Shown here piece by piece: positions 52,314 through 61,600 of a stretch of 64,000 nucleotides of DNA (the stretch's first letter is position 1; every line of letters starts with the position of its first letter). The notes below the pieces were generated by a model. It was given only the letters and a program-made list of their open reading frames with translations. It was not told the origin of the DNA and did no database searches. A program made the position numbers and the translations under genes. The DNA is from Bacteroidota bacterium (GTDB lineage: Bacteria; Bacteroidota; Bacteroidia; Bacteroidales; P3). The DNA lies in assembly GCA_023415495.1 (NCBI GenBank), contig JAEZKK010000006.1:136399-200398 (forward strand), read 5' to 3'.

Positions 52314-55229
52314 ATGAAAAGAGCTATCCTATTTTTATTCGCATTAATTCTTAGTTATGGGCTTTGGGCAAGCATTTCCCAATACCCTGCTCCTAACAAT
52401 TTAAGTACAACAAATATTGATTACAACGAGGCTACGCTTAGGTGGTCTAATAATCCAAATGCATACTTATGGATAGTTGAGTATAATATTTCTCAAAACC
52501 CTTATCCTAATCATTCAATAGTAAGTAACGATTCTTTAAGACTAAATTTTCTTGTTTCGGGAATGACTTATAATTGGAGAGTTGCCATGATTGATATTTA
52601 CGGAGATACAACTCTTTGGTCTGATTTTATGACTTTCAAAACCCAACAACCTATATCTATTTGCTCAGGTATAAGCCAATTACAGATTGAGAATATGACA
52701 AGTAACGGGATAAATGTTCAATGGGTAGGGGATAGCACAACAAGCCAATGGGAGGTAGTTTATGGTTCTCTTGGTTCAGACCCAAATATTGAGGGTATTA
52801 GTGCAATCACTTCAAACTATAATTATTTAATCCCTAATCTAAGCCCTGGATATTGGTATCAAATAGCAGTAAGAAGTGTTTGTCAGGGATATAACAGTCC
52901 TTGGAGTTTTATAAATACAAAGTTTATCCCTAATCAAAACTATATACTTCCTGTTCAGGAAAGCTTTGAAGATATTGCTCAAATGGCAAATTTTGGTTTT
53001 ATTAATGGGAGTATTAATCCTTGGCTAATAGGCTCTTCTTATAATTCAACTCTTGAGGGTGAAAATTCTCTCTATGTTTCTACTACCTCAGGTATTACTA
53101 ATCAATACTACCCTAATGAATCCGCAATTAATTACTCTTATATAGATGTTTTTATCCCAAGCTATGCGACAAGTTTCTATTTAGATTTTAAATGGAAATG
53201 TAAGGGAGAAAGTGTGAATGATGGATTAAAAGTATTTCTTAGCGACCCTAATGCAACCTTGGATATTAACCAATTGCCTCCCGCTAATCAAATTGGACAA
53301 ACAATTTATAATGGGAATGACTCGGTTTGGAATTTTGAACATATAGATATACCAGCACAATTCGTAGGACAGGTAAGAAGATTAGTATTTGCTTGGGTGA
53401 ATAATGCCTCACTTGGGGGAGAAAGCTCAGCGATTGTGGATGATATTTATATTACTGCTCGATATTGTGCTACCCCAACAAATCTTAGTGTAGGTTATAT
53501 TAGCTATTCTTCAGCGGAGTTAGATTGGGATTTTGCTTATGGTCAAAGTTTATTTAATCTTCAATATAAGAAAATTGGTCAAAGCGATTGGACACAGATT
53601 AATTCTGTTTCTCCTTTGCATATGCTTACAAATTTGGATGATAATACGGATTACCTATTTCGTATACAAGCAGATTGTCTTACAGAAAATAGTTTTTGGT
53701 CAGAACCGGATACATTTAAGACAAATCTCCTATGTCTTCCTCCTCAGTTTATTACCTCTAATCTAATTTCCGATACAGGAGCTGTTATTAATTGGGATTT
53801 AGGAACTAATAATAGTAGCTGGATATTTGAATACGCATTAGATAATACTTCTAATCCAAACTTTACAAGGAAGAAATTATTCAATAATACTGATACTCTT
53901 AGTGGACTTACTCCTAATTCGGATTATCTTGTAAGGATTAAGTCTATTTCCCTTCAAGGAGACACTTCTCAATACTCAAGCTTATTTAAATTCAAAACTC
54001 TTTGCACGCCAATAAACCAATATCCTTATACCGATTTCTCTGACTCTATCTATTGGAATAGCGATACTAATTTCTATAATATACCTCAGTGTTGGAGAAT
54101 TGCCTCAGATACTAATTTACTCTCTCCTTACTTTGACTTCTCCTTACTTTCTTATCCTGAGATAAGTTTGGATTATAGCTTTATCGATACTAATCTTGCT
54201 CTATCCAAAGCTTATTTATTAGCTTCTATGGATGGAGTTAATTATTTTGTGATTTCACAAATCAATCAATCAATTGTGTCTTCAGGTAATTTTAAAATAG
54301 AAGTTCCTGAGCTTGCAGGACTTTCTTGGGTAAGGTTCTCAATAGCCTTTACTCAATTAAATAATTCTTGGATAAAATTTGGAGCAAAGAATTTCCAAAT
54401 AAAAGATATTTGCAAAACTCCAGAGGATGTCTCTATTACTGATTTAACTCATAATTCAGTAATATTCGAATGGACAGGCTATCCTAATAACTCATCATGG
54501 GAATATGTTCTAACTAATCTTTCTAATAATGATTCTACAACACAAATCATCAATACTCATCCACTTCATATACCAGGTTTATTGCCAAATACTAACTATA
54601 GATTTAAAATTTGCTCATTATGTGGAGTTGGCTATAATACCCCTACATGGAAAATAATTGATTTTAAAACCAATACCGTTACCACTCAATGTCCAATCCC
54701 TGTTAATTTCAAAGGTCAATATATATTAAATCCAGAGAACTCCGAGCATTCAATTCTTCTTTCATGGGATAACTCCACTCATAACCAATGGATATTAGAA
54801 TATAAACTAAGACATGCAATCCAATGGCAAAGCGAGAAGATATATGGCACAAACCAATATGCATTGCGTAACCTTCCACTTGGACAAGAATATATGCTTA
54901 GATTAAGAACACTATGCTCCGATACTGATTCAAGCTCATGGACAGATACAAAGATAGTAGTAGTAGGACAAAGCTCAATAGAGGATATAGATATATTAAA
55001 TACAATAAGCATATATCCAAATCCAGCAGATAAGTACATTATAATAGATAATCCAAATGGTCATAAATTAGAAACCATTCAGCTAATAAATAATAGTGGA
55101 CAAGTACTAAAAACATGGAATGAAATTCCAAAACAAATAGATATTAGCTCTTACCCACAAGGCAATTACTATATAAACCTAAAAACCCAATCGAAAACCA
55201 AAACATTTAAACTGATAATATCGAGATAA
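52314..55229 (+). CDS. large FN3-repeat protein with T9SS C-terminal sorting domain
   Basis: 971-residue exported protein. After the signal peptide (AILFLFALILSYGLWA) come about six fibronectin type III-like units, many introduced by a cysteine (for example CSGISQLQIENMTSNGINVQW, CATPTNLSVGYISYSSAELDW, CKTPEDVSITDLTHNSVIFEW). Between the second and third lies a jelly-roll segment of the MAM/adhesin type (about 215-385). The last 80 residues, ISIYPNPADKYIIID...GNYYINLKTQSKTKTFKLIISR, form a type A T9SS sorting domain, so the protein should be secreted and attached to the surface. PorQ is encoded 5 kb away. Adhesin-like function is inferred. Confidence 0.85.
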   Translation: MKRAILFLFALILSYGLWASISQYPAPNNLSTTNIDYNEATLRWSNNPNAYLWIVEYNISQNPYPNHSIVSNDSLRLNFLVSGMTYNWRVAMIDIYGDTTLWSDFMTFKTQQPISICSGISQLQIENMTSNGINVQWVGDSTTSQWEVVYGSLGSDPNIEGISAITSNYNYLIPNLSPGYWYQIAVRSVCQGYNSPWSFINTKFIPNQNYILPVQESFEDIAQMANFGFINGSINPWLIGSSYNSTLEGENSLYVSTTSGITNQYYPNESAINYSYIDVFIPSYATSFYLDFKWKCKGESVNDGLKVFLSDPNATLDINQLPPANQIGQTIYNGNDSVWNFEHIDIPAQFVGQVRRLVFAWVNNASLGGESSAIVDDIYITARYCATPTNLSVGYISYSSAELDWDFAYGQSLFNLQYKKIGQSDWTQINSVSPLHMLTNLDDNTDYLFRIQADCLTENSFWSEPDTFKTNLLCLPPQFITSNLISDTGAVINWDLGTNNSSWIFEYALDNTSNPNFTRKKLFNNTDTLSGLTPNSDYLVRIKSISLQGDTSQYSSLFKFKTLCTPINQYPYTDFSDSIYWNSDTNFYNIPQCWRIASDTNLLSPYFDFSLLSYPEISLDYSFIDTNLALSKAYLLASMDGVNYFVISQINQSIVSSGNFKIEVPELAGLSWVRFSIAFTQLNNSWIKFGAKNFQIKDICKTPEDVSITDLTHNSVIFEWTGYPNNSSWEYVLTNLSNNDSTTQIINTHPLHIPGLLPNTNYRFKICSLCGVGYNTPTWKIIDFKTNTVTTQCPIPVNFKGQYILNPENSEHSILLSWDNSTHNQWILEYKLRHAIQWQSEKIYGTNQYALRNLPLGQEYMLRLRTLCSDTDSSSWTDTKIVVVGQSSIEDIDILNTISIYPNPADKYIIIDNPNGHKLETIQLINNSGQVLKTWNEIPKQIDISSYPQGNYYINLKTQSKTKTFKLIISR

Positions 55230-55247
55230 AAGATTATAGTAAATTGT

Positions 55248-55322
55248 AATTTGATTCTACGAAAATAGAATTTGATTCTACGGAAATGTAATTTGATTCT
55301 ATTTTTCTGTAATTTGATTCTA
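55248..55322. repeat. phased word array C2, four units, exact 21-bp step
   Basis: AATTTGATTCTA starts at 55248, 55269, 55290 and 55311, with no deviation from 21 bp. Second unit extends to the palindrome AGAATTTGATTCT. Lies between the FN3 gene and the convergent sensor gene. Same word as array C1, 11 kb away. Confidence 0.92.
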
Positions 55323-55347
55323 TTTAAACTCTATCGTATTGTCTCTG

Positions 55348-57207
55348 CTATTGGGTGTTTTTTGTGAGTTTTATTATTGTGTTTAGCATTTTTTCGGTTT
55401 TAGCTGCTCCCTCGCCTAAGATAAATCCTATTTGTTGTACTTGGCGGAGATTCTCATCTATGATTTCAGTTACTCTGTTGATGATTTCCTCTGGTTTGGT
55501 TTCTTTGTCGTAGAGGTTTCGGAACAATACACAGATGCTCTTTCTCGGGATTAAGGAGAATATTGTTGTGTTTAATAGTCTTTCTCCAAATTCACAATCT
55601 CTATTGATTATATTTTCGCTCCCCTTTAGTATAAAATCGATTTGAGAAGATATATTCTTAGGTACGAGCGATACTATGCTTGCTCCAACAAGTCCAGGGA
55701 TAATCTCATTTATTTCCTTAGCCTCATCCCCAAGTATTTCTATAAACTGATGGTTAGATTCAAGAATTTTTAAGTTTGAGTCTACAATTGCTACTCCTAT
55801 GTTGAGGTTTTGAACAAAAATGGAAAGCGCTTTGGAAAGTTCGTAATTATTAGTTATTTGTGTGTTTATATTTTCTTTTAATTCTTGATTCTCATTAAAT
55901 GATTTTTCAAGTTTTTTATTTGTTTCGTTGAGTTTGCTGATAAATGTTCTGTTGCCGCTTTGGGTGTGAGTAAAACACATATCGGGCGATGCTATACCTT
56001 GTGCTATTGCCTCGGCAAGTTCATAGCAAGATTCGTAACCACAAGAGCGGCAGTCGATATGGCGACCTGATTTCTCCTTTCCTAATTCTTTAAAAGCTGC
56101 TTCTATCTTATCCTCAGTTGGGTGTTCGAGGTTTTGGTACTTAGATTCAAAGGTGGTTTGTAAATCTAAGTTAAACTTGTGCTTTTCTATATTTTCCTCC
56201 CAATTCGAACGATTTAGTTTGGATGTCCTCTTTATTGCGTAATTTGTTACGAGATTATGACGAATGAATTTCTGCCCATTTATCGAAGAGCCAGGTCCTA
56301 CAATACATCCTTTACAGAAATAAAGATTGAAGTTTTTATTGAATCGATTCCCATGTTCTTCAAATTGTTTTATTGCATCTGTTGCATCTGTCTTTCCTTG
56401 TGCTGTAATAAATTCACTCTCCATAAGTGCGGTTGAAAGGTTGCATGCTTCAACATAACCCTCTGGGATTGGGTATAGTGAGCCTTTGTTCCCTAAAGGT
56501 GGGTCAAATTCAGAAAATTCGACGTTCTCTTCTTTTATATGAAATTCTCTAAATAACTTTCTTAATTCTCTAAATGAAAGTACTGCATCAATTTTGGCAG
56601 TATTCTCATGTCGGTTCAAATCCTTCTTTGCCCCATAACATGGTGATATATTTACAATTTTGAGCTCCTTCCCATAAATTTCTCTTAGAGCAGTTGCTGT
56701 TGCAGAAGCTGGTGTAACAGTTTTTGTAAGATTGTTAATTAAATCTGGGTGGTATTTCTCAACATAGAGGTTCATAACTGGGCAATGTGAAGTAAGGTAA
56801 TACTTGCCTGTTTTTTTGTTTATAACTCTTGCCTGATGATTAGCTATTAAATCTACTCCAAAAGCTACCTCTGTAACATAATCAAAGCCTATTTGACGAA
56901 TCATCTGAACAAATTTCCTATAGTCGGTTATGTCTTCAAATTCACCAGCAATGGAAGGGTCGCATATTGCAGCTACTTTATATTCCGATTTTATCAATTC
57001 CTTAACTGTCTCACGTGCATCGAAAATGCTAATTGCATTAAAAGTACATGCTTTAATACAATTACCGCAACCTATACATCTATCGGAATTTATCTCTGGA
57101 ATAGTCTCCCCTGTTCTAACGTGTATTGCTTTAACAGGACAATTCCTTACGCATGAATAACAAAGGGTACATTTATTGCTGTCTAATGAGAAAATACTGC
57201 AACTCAT
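55348..57207 (-). CDS. HsfB-like [FeFe]-hydrogenase-type sensor protein
   Basis: 619 residues from the ATG at 57207; the longer TTG start at 57237 would overlap the -7 box. Order: two [4Fe-4S] motifs (CTLCYSCVRNCP, CIGCGNCIKAC), a region related to the [FeFe]-hydrogenase large subunit with altered H-cluster motifs (TSHCPVM for TSCCPxW, SPCYGAKK for MPCxxK, and CKGCIVGPG for the final Cys pair), a 4Fe-4S domain (CRSCGYESC...DMCF), a coiled coil, and a PAS domain (about 470-580). This matches the HsfB group of predicted H2-sensing proteins rather than a catalytic hydrogenase. It is upstream of and divergent to the hyd operon. No kinase or phosphatase domain is attached; a partner was not found in the window. 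Confidence 0.82.
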   Translation of the reverse strand: MSCSIFSLDSNKCTLCYSCVRNCPVKAIHVRTGETIPEINSDRCIGCGNCIKACTFNAISIFDARETVKELIKSEYKVAAICDPSIAGEFEDITDYRKFVQMIRQIGFDYVTEVAFGVDLIANHQARVINKKTGKYYLTSHCPVMNLYVEKYHPDLINNLTKTVTPASATATALREIYGKELKIVNISPCYGAKKDLNRHENTAKIDAVLSFRELRKLFREFHIKEENVEFSEFDPPLGNKGSLYPIPEGYVEACNLSTALMESEFITAQGKTDATDAIKQFEEHGNRFNKNFNLYFCKGCIVGPGSSINGQKFIRHNLVTNYAIKRTSKLNRSNWEENIEKHKFNLDLQTTFESKYQNLEHPTEDKIEAAFKELGKEKSGRHIDCRSCGYESCYELAEAIAQGIASPDMCFTHTQSGNRTFISKLNETNKKLEKSFNENQELKENINTQITNNYELSKALSIFVQNLNIGVAIVDSNLKILESNHQFIEILGDEAKEINEIIPGLVGASIVSLVPKNISSQIDFILKGSENIINRDCEFGERLLNTTIFSLIPRKSICVLFRNLYDKETKPEEIINRVTEIIDENLRQVQQIGFILGEGAAKTEKMLNTIIKLTKNTQ

Positions 57208-57234
57208 AATTGAAAAAGTGTGTAAATTAGAGTT

Positions 57235-57265
57235 CAAAACTATAAATAATTTGACTCTCTGCCAA
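57235..57265 (-). promoter_or_regulatory. promoter of the HsfB-like gene
   Basis: On the minus strand TAGTTTTG (57242-57235) lies 20 bp from TTG (57265-57263). It places the start point near 57229 and supports the ATG at 57207 as the true start. Confidence 0.65.
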
Positions 57266-57303
57266 GTAAAAAATACGATTTATAGTTTTTTTTGAATTAA
57301 ATG

Positions 57304-57335
57304 CTTGACAAAACAGATTTTTATGCTTAATTTTG
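57304..57335 (+). promoter_or_regulatory. promoter of the small secreted-protein gene
   Basis: TTG (57304-57306), 21-bp spacer and TAATTTTG (57328-57335). It lies inside the longest open frame (from 57305), which argues for the downstream start at 57359. Confidence 0.6.
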
Positions 57336-57358
57336 CAGATGAAATTAATGCGAGTTAT

Positions 57359-57730
57359 ATGCACTTAGTTAGGAAATTTAGTATAGTAGTCTTATTCTTA
57401 ATGGGCTTAGTTTATAGTCCATCTTTCTCTTATGAGAAAAAGATAAGTGCTACCCTAAAGTTCGAGTCAGGGCTAAATATTGCAAAAGATAATATATCCG
57501 ATTTTTGTAAATCCAAGATAGTTAATCGCACAAAGAAATCTAAATCCGATTTGGATTTGATTTTCTCCGAACATAGATTTGTTTTCTACAAGCTAAGCAC
57601 TCCTGTTAATCATCAAGAGGCTTATTATACGCTTGAGAATTGTTTTACGCACCTAAATTATTTCCAAAAGAATTGGCATCTTAGCTATTTTGCTAAAGAT
57701 ATCCACCAATTGCAGGTATTATTGATTTGA
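57359..57730 (+). CDS. small secreted or membrane protein, unknown function
   Basis: 123 residues from the ATG at 57359; the first 25 residues (FSIVVLFLMGLVYSPSFS) form a signal peptide. An open frame extends upstream to 57305, but a promoter with -7 box TAATTTTG sits inside that extension. The mature part is about 95 residues long, with two cysteines, and ends with a hydrophobic LQVLLI. I recognise no family. It stands between the sensor gene (divergent) and the hyd operon, and is followed by a terminator at 57915; a link to hydrogenase is unproven. Confidence 0.6.
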   Translation: MHLVRKFSIVVLFLMGLVYSPSFSYEKKISATLKFESGLNIAKDNISDFCKSKIVNRTKKSKSDLDLIFSEHRFVFYKLSTPVNHQEAYYTLENCFTHLNYFQKNWHLSYFAKDIHQLQVLLI

Positions 57731-57914
57731 TGATCTTGTTCTCTTGCTTATCATTATTCAGGAAAAGATAAGTCAAGGGAAAACCATGCCTGTCAGACTA
57801 TAAGATTCATTGTTTTAACACTTCATTATAAATCAAGTTGACAGGAATATTGTATTTGGGACAAATTTTTTCTTTTGAACATCATTTGTTTGACACATTT
57901 GTTATTATTATACG

Positions 57915-57942
57915 AAGCTGCTAATTAATTAGCAGCTTTTTT
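57915..57942 (+). terminator. terminator before the hyd operon
   Basis: A perfect 24-bp palindrome AAGCTGCTAATTAATTAGCAGCTT followed by T run to 57942. It isolates the hyd operon from the small gene upstream. The distance to that gene's stop (about 185 bp) is long, so a short non-coding transcript may also end here. Confidence 0.8.
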
Positions 57943-58006
57943 GTATTTATAAATTCTCCGAAAATCAAGTTGTTATAATAATTATGATAAAAAATATGAT
58001 AAAGAA

Positions 58007-58038
58007 TTTGTATATGTAAATATTTATTAGTAATATTG
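58007..58038 (+). promoter_or_regulatory. candidate promoter of hydCBA
   Basis: TTTG (58007-58010), 20-bp spacer, TAATATTG (58031-58038; one mismatch to TAnnTTTG). Transcription would start near 58043, within the dyad described at 58043-58072, about 110 bp before the hydC ATG. Confidence 0.5.
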
Positions 58039-58042
58039 AACC

Positions 58043-58072
58043 CTGAAAAGTCAATAATTATTAGATTTTCAG
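58043..58072. promoter_or_regulatory. operator-like 30-bp dyad upstream of hydCBA
   Basis: CTGAAAA (58043-58049) and TTTTCAG (58066-58072) are exact complements, and the centre AATAATTATT (58053-58062) is a palindrome on the same axis (58057.5). Twelve of fifteen base pairs match. The site begins 4 bp after the -7 box of the candidate promoter, a typical repressor position. Confidence 0.6.
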
Positions 58073-58152
58073 TTTAATTGTAAAACTAGTAATATCAATA
58101 TATAAATACTAATCTTAGCTTAAGTTTTACTGAGCTATAAAACAGTTTAACA

Positions 58153-58650
58153 ATGAACAAAATCGAAGAAATGGAATGTCTTAGCACGATAGATGCCGAG
58201 CATTTCGAGAAAATTTCTAATGTTATTGATTTGTATCAAGCCAAATCATCCAATCTTATTCAAATCCTCCATGCTTCTCAGCAAATCTGTGGCTATCTTC
58301 CATTGGAGGTTCAAGAGTTTATCGCCAAACAAATGCATATACCTCTGAGTGAAGTTTCGGGGGTTGTGAGTTTTTATTCCTTCTTTTCCACAACCCCAAG
58401 AGGTGAGAATACAATACTTGTTTGTATGGGAACAGCATGTTATGTTAGAGGAGGGAAGAAATTAATAGAAGAACTTCAAAAACAATTAGAAATTAATATT
58501 GGAGAAACAACTACTGATGGTAAATTCACTCTTGAGATTGCTCGATGTATTGGAGCTTGCGGTTTAGCTCCAGCAATGATGATAAACAAAGAGGTTTATA
58601 AGTCAGTTTCTCCAAGTAAATTAAGTTCTATTTTAGCTAAATATAAATAA
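58153..58650 (+). CDS. hydC: NuoE-like [2Fe-2S] subunit of NAD(P)-linked hydrogenase
   Basis: 165-residue thioredoxin-like ferredoxin subunit. The four [2Fe-2S] cysteines appear as CMGTACYVRGG (C-x4-C) and CIGACGLAP (C-x3-C), the HydC/NuoE pattern. The N-terminus is helical (QAKSSNLIQILHASQQICGYLP). First gene of the hyd operon, 13 bp before hydB, whose start has a strong Shine-Dalgarno motif. Confidence 0.94.
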   Translation: MNKIEEMECLSTIDAEHFEKISNVIDLYQAKSSNLIQILHASQQICGYLPLEVQEFIAKQMHIPLSEVSGVVSFYSFFSTTPRGENTILVCMGTACYVRGGKKLIEELQKQLEINIGETTTDGKFTLEIARCIGACGLAPAMMINKEVYKSVSPSKLSSILAKYK

Positions 58651-58663
58651 GAAAGGAGATTAT

Positions 58664-61600
58664 ATGAAAAAAATTACAAACTTTCAAGAATTGCTGGATA
58701 TTAAACAGGAATATATAGATAAGCAAAGTAAATATGAATTTAATGTTTTAGTATGTGGAGGAGGAGGTTGTGTTTCCTCGAACTGTCATGAGGTAAGCCT
58801 TGCATTAAAAACTCAAATTATTCTTAAAGGGTTAGAAGAAAAGATAAATGTTATCCAAACTGGTTGTATGGGTATTTGTGCCGTAGGGCCAGTAATACTT
58901 ATTCTCCCTCAGCGAATATTTTATACTGAATTAAATCCAGAAAAAGCAATAGATATTGTAGATAGGCACTTAATTAAGAATGAAATTTGCACTGAATACA
59001 CATTTTTTGATAAGGCTCTTCAAAAAAGAGTTCCATGTATTGACGATATAGAGTTTTTCAAGGCTCAAACCAAGTTAGTATTGGACAATTGTGGAGAGAT
59101 AGAATATGATAATGTTGATTCATATATATCAAGAGATGGTTATCAGGCAGCTTTTAATGCAATAAAAGGAAATAATCCAGAGACTGTAATCAAAGAAGTT
59201 GAAGAATCAGGATTAAGAGGTAGAGGAGGAGCAGGATTCCTAACAGGAGTCAAGCTTAGAAGTGGTTTTATGCAAGAGAGCAAAGAAAAATATATGGTAT
59301 GCAATGCTGATGAGGGAGACCCAGGTGCATTTATGGATAGAAGCATAATTGAGGGAGACCCACATTCGGTTATCGAAGGTATGCTATTAAGTGCATTTGC
59401 AATAGGAGCTCAAAAAGGATATGTTTATATTAGAGCAGAATATCCAATTGCTATTGAAAGGCTTGAGAGAGCAATAGCTCAGGCAAGAGAATATGGATTC
59501 TTGGGAGAAAATATTTTTGGAAGTGATTTTAGTTTCGATTTGGATTATAGAATAGGAGCTGGAGCCTTTGTTTGTGGAGAAGAAACAGCATTATTAGCAT
59601 CAATCGAAGGAAAGAGAGGTGAGCCAAAGCAAAAACCTCCATTCCCTTTCCAGAAAGGCTTATTTGATTGCCCTACAATTATTAATAATGTTGAAACGCT
59701 TGCAAATATTCCTAAGATTATTAGAAAAGGAAGTAAGTGGTATTCTGGCTATGGATTGCCTCATGCTACTGGTACTAAGGTTTTTGCTCTTGCTGGAGAT
59801 GTTGTAAATACAGGAATTATTGAAGTTCCAATAGGGACGACTATTGGAGATATAATATATAAGATAGGAGGAGGTATCCCAAATAAAAAACAATTTAAAG
59901 CAGCCCAAATAGGAGGCCCTTCAGGAGGTTGTGTTACTAAGGACAATCTTAATGTGCCTGCTGATTATGAATCATTGAATAAGATTGGGGCAATTATGGG
60001 CTCAGGAGGTCTTATTGTAATGAATGAGGATACTTGCATGGTCGATACTGCAAGATTCTTTATGGATTTTATCCGAGATGAAAGTTGTGGAAAATGTTTA
60101 GCTTGCAGAGTAGGTACAAAGAGAATGTTGGAAATTCTTGAGAGAATAACTGATGGTAAAGGAGAAGAAGGAGATATTGAACTTTTGGAAGAGATTGGGG
60201 AAACAATTAAGCATACTGCTATGTGTGGACTTGGTCAAACTGCTCCAAATCCTATTCTTTCAACTATTAGATTCTTTAAAGAAGAATATAAGGAGCATAT
60301 TGAAGATAAATACTGTAGAGCTGGAGTCTGTGCTTCAATGTTTACATCCCCTTGTGAAAACACTTGCCCTGCAGGAATAAATATATCAGGATATGTGTCA
60401 TTGATTGCCTCAGGCAGATTGCAAGATGCTTATAACCTAATTATGCAGGAAAATCCTTTCCCTGCTGTTTGTGGTAGAATATGCACCAGACCATGTGAAA
60501 GTAAATGTCGTAGAGGAACTGTTGACGAAGCCGTAGCAATTAGAGAATTAAAACGTTTTGTATCTGATTACGCATTTAAAAACGAATTACCCTGGAAGAT
60601 ACAGATGACTTTCCCAAGAAAAAAGGACAAGAGAATTGCAATTATCGGAGCTGGAGCCTCAGGTCTTACTTGTGCTTACTACTTAGTTAATATAGGTTAT
60701 GAGGTTGATGTCTTTGAATCCGAATCAAAAGCTGGAGGAGTTCTTGCCTATGGTATTCCTGAATATCGTCTACCAAAGGCAATACTTGGACATGAGATTT
60801 CCTTAATTGAACAATCTGGAGTAAAGATTCATTTAAATACAGAAATTGGCAAGGATATTTCTTTTAAACAATTAAGAGAAGATTATCAAGCTATCTATGT
60901 TGCAACAGGTACTCAGTTCCCTCAGAAAATTAATATTGAAGGAGAGGAATTAGAAGGCGTTATTCATGGAATTAATTTCTTAAAGCGTATTCATCATGAC
61001 CCTGATTTTAAACTCTCCGGAGTTGTAGCTGTAATTGGTGGTGGTAATACTGCGATAGATTCTGCAAGAACTGCTCTTAGAATTGGAGCCTCAAAGGTAA
61101 TTGTACTCTATAGAAGGACTATTGATCAAATGCCTGCCTATTATGAAGAAATAATTGAGGCACAAGAAGAGGGTATTGAAATTATGGAATTAGTTTCACC
61201 TCTAAGATTTATAGGTGATAATAAAGTAAGGGAAGTTGAGTGTGTTAAGATGCAAATTGTGAATTTCGATTCCTCAGGAAGAAGAAAATCCGTAGAGATA
61301 CTTAATAGTAATTTCAAAATCAAGGTTGATTATATAATCCCTGCTGTAAGTCAATATGCCGATTTACCATTTATTGGAAAGAACGAAATAACTCAAACAA
61401 AATGGGGAACCTTTGTAATTGACAATAAAACAATGATGACTACTATGCCAGGAGTCTTTGCAGGTGGTGATATTGTTAGAGGTCCTGAGGATGTTATTAA
61501 TGCTATTGCAGATGGGAAGAAGGCTGCAATAAATATTGATTTATACCTTGGAGGGAATGGCATCTTGAATAAGGGAGAGAAAATAGAAATCCCTGTTGTT

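Larger units (their letters stand above)
57731..58152. other. intergenic region upstream of the hyd operon
   Basis: Contains CCTGTCA (57789-57795) and TGACAGG (57839-57845) as a spaced inverted pair, the palindromic terminator at 57915, the candidate hyd promoter at 58007 and the 30-bp dyad at 58043. No coding frame of note. Confidence 0.7.

Noticed and set aside
57305..57358. N-terminal extension of the small secreted protein
   Set aside because: The promoter -7 box (57328-57335) lies inside it, and the signal peptide begins at 57359.
57789..57845. Spaced CCTGTCA/TGACAGG inverted pair
   Set aside because: Seven-base arms 43 bp apart are common by chance in 400 bp of AT-rich DNA; noted only in the region entry.
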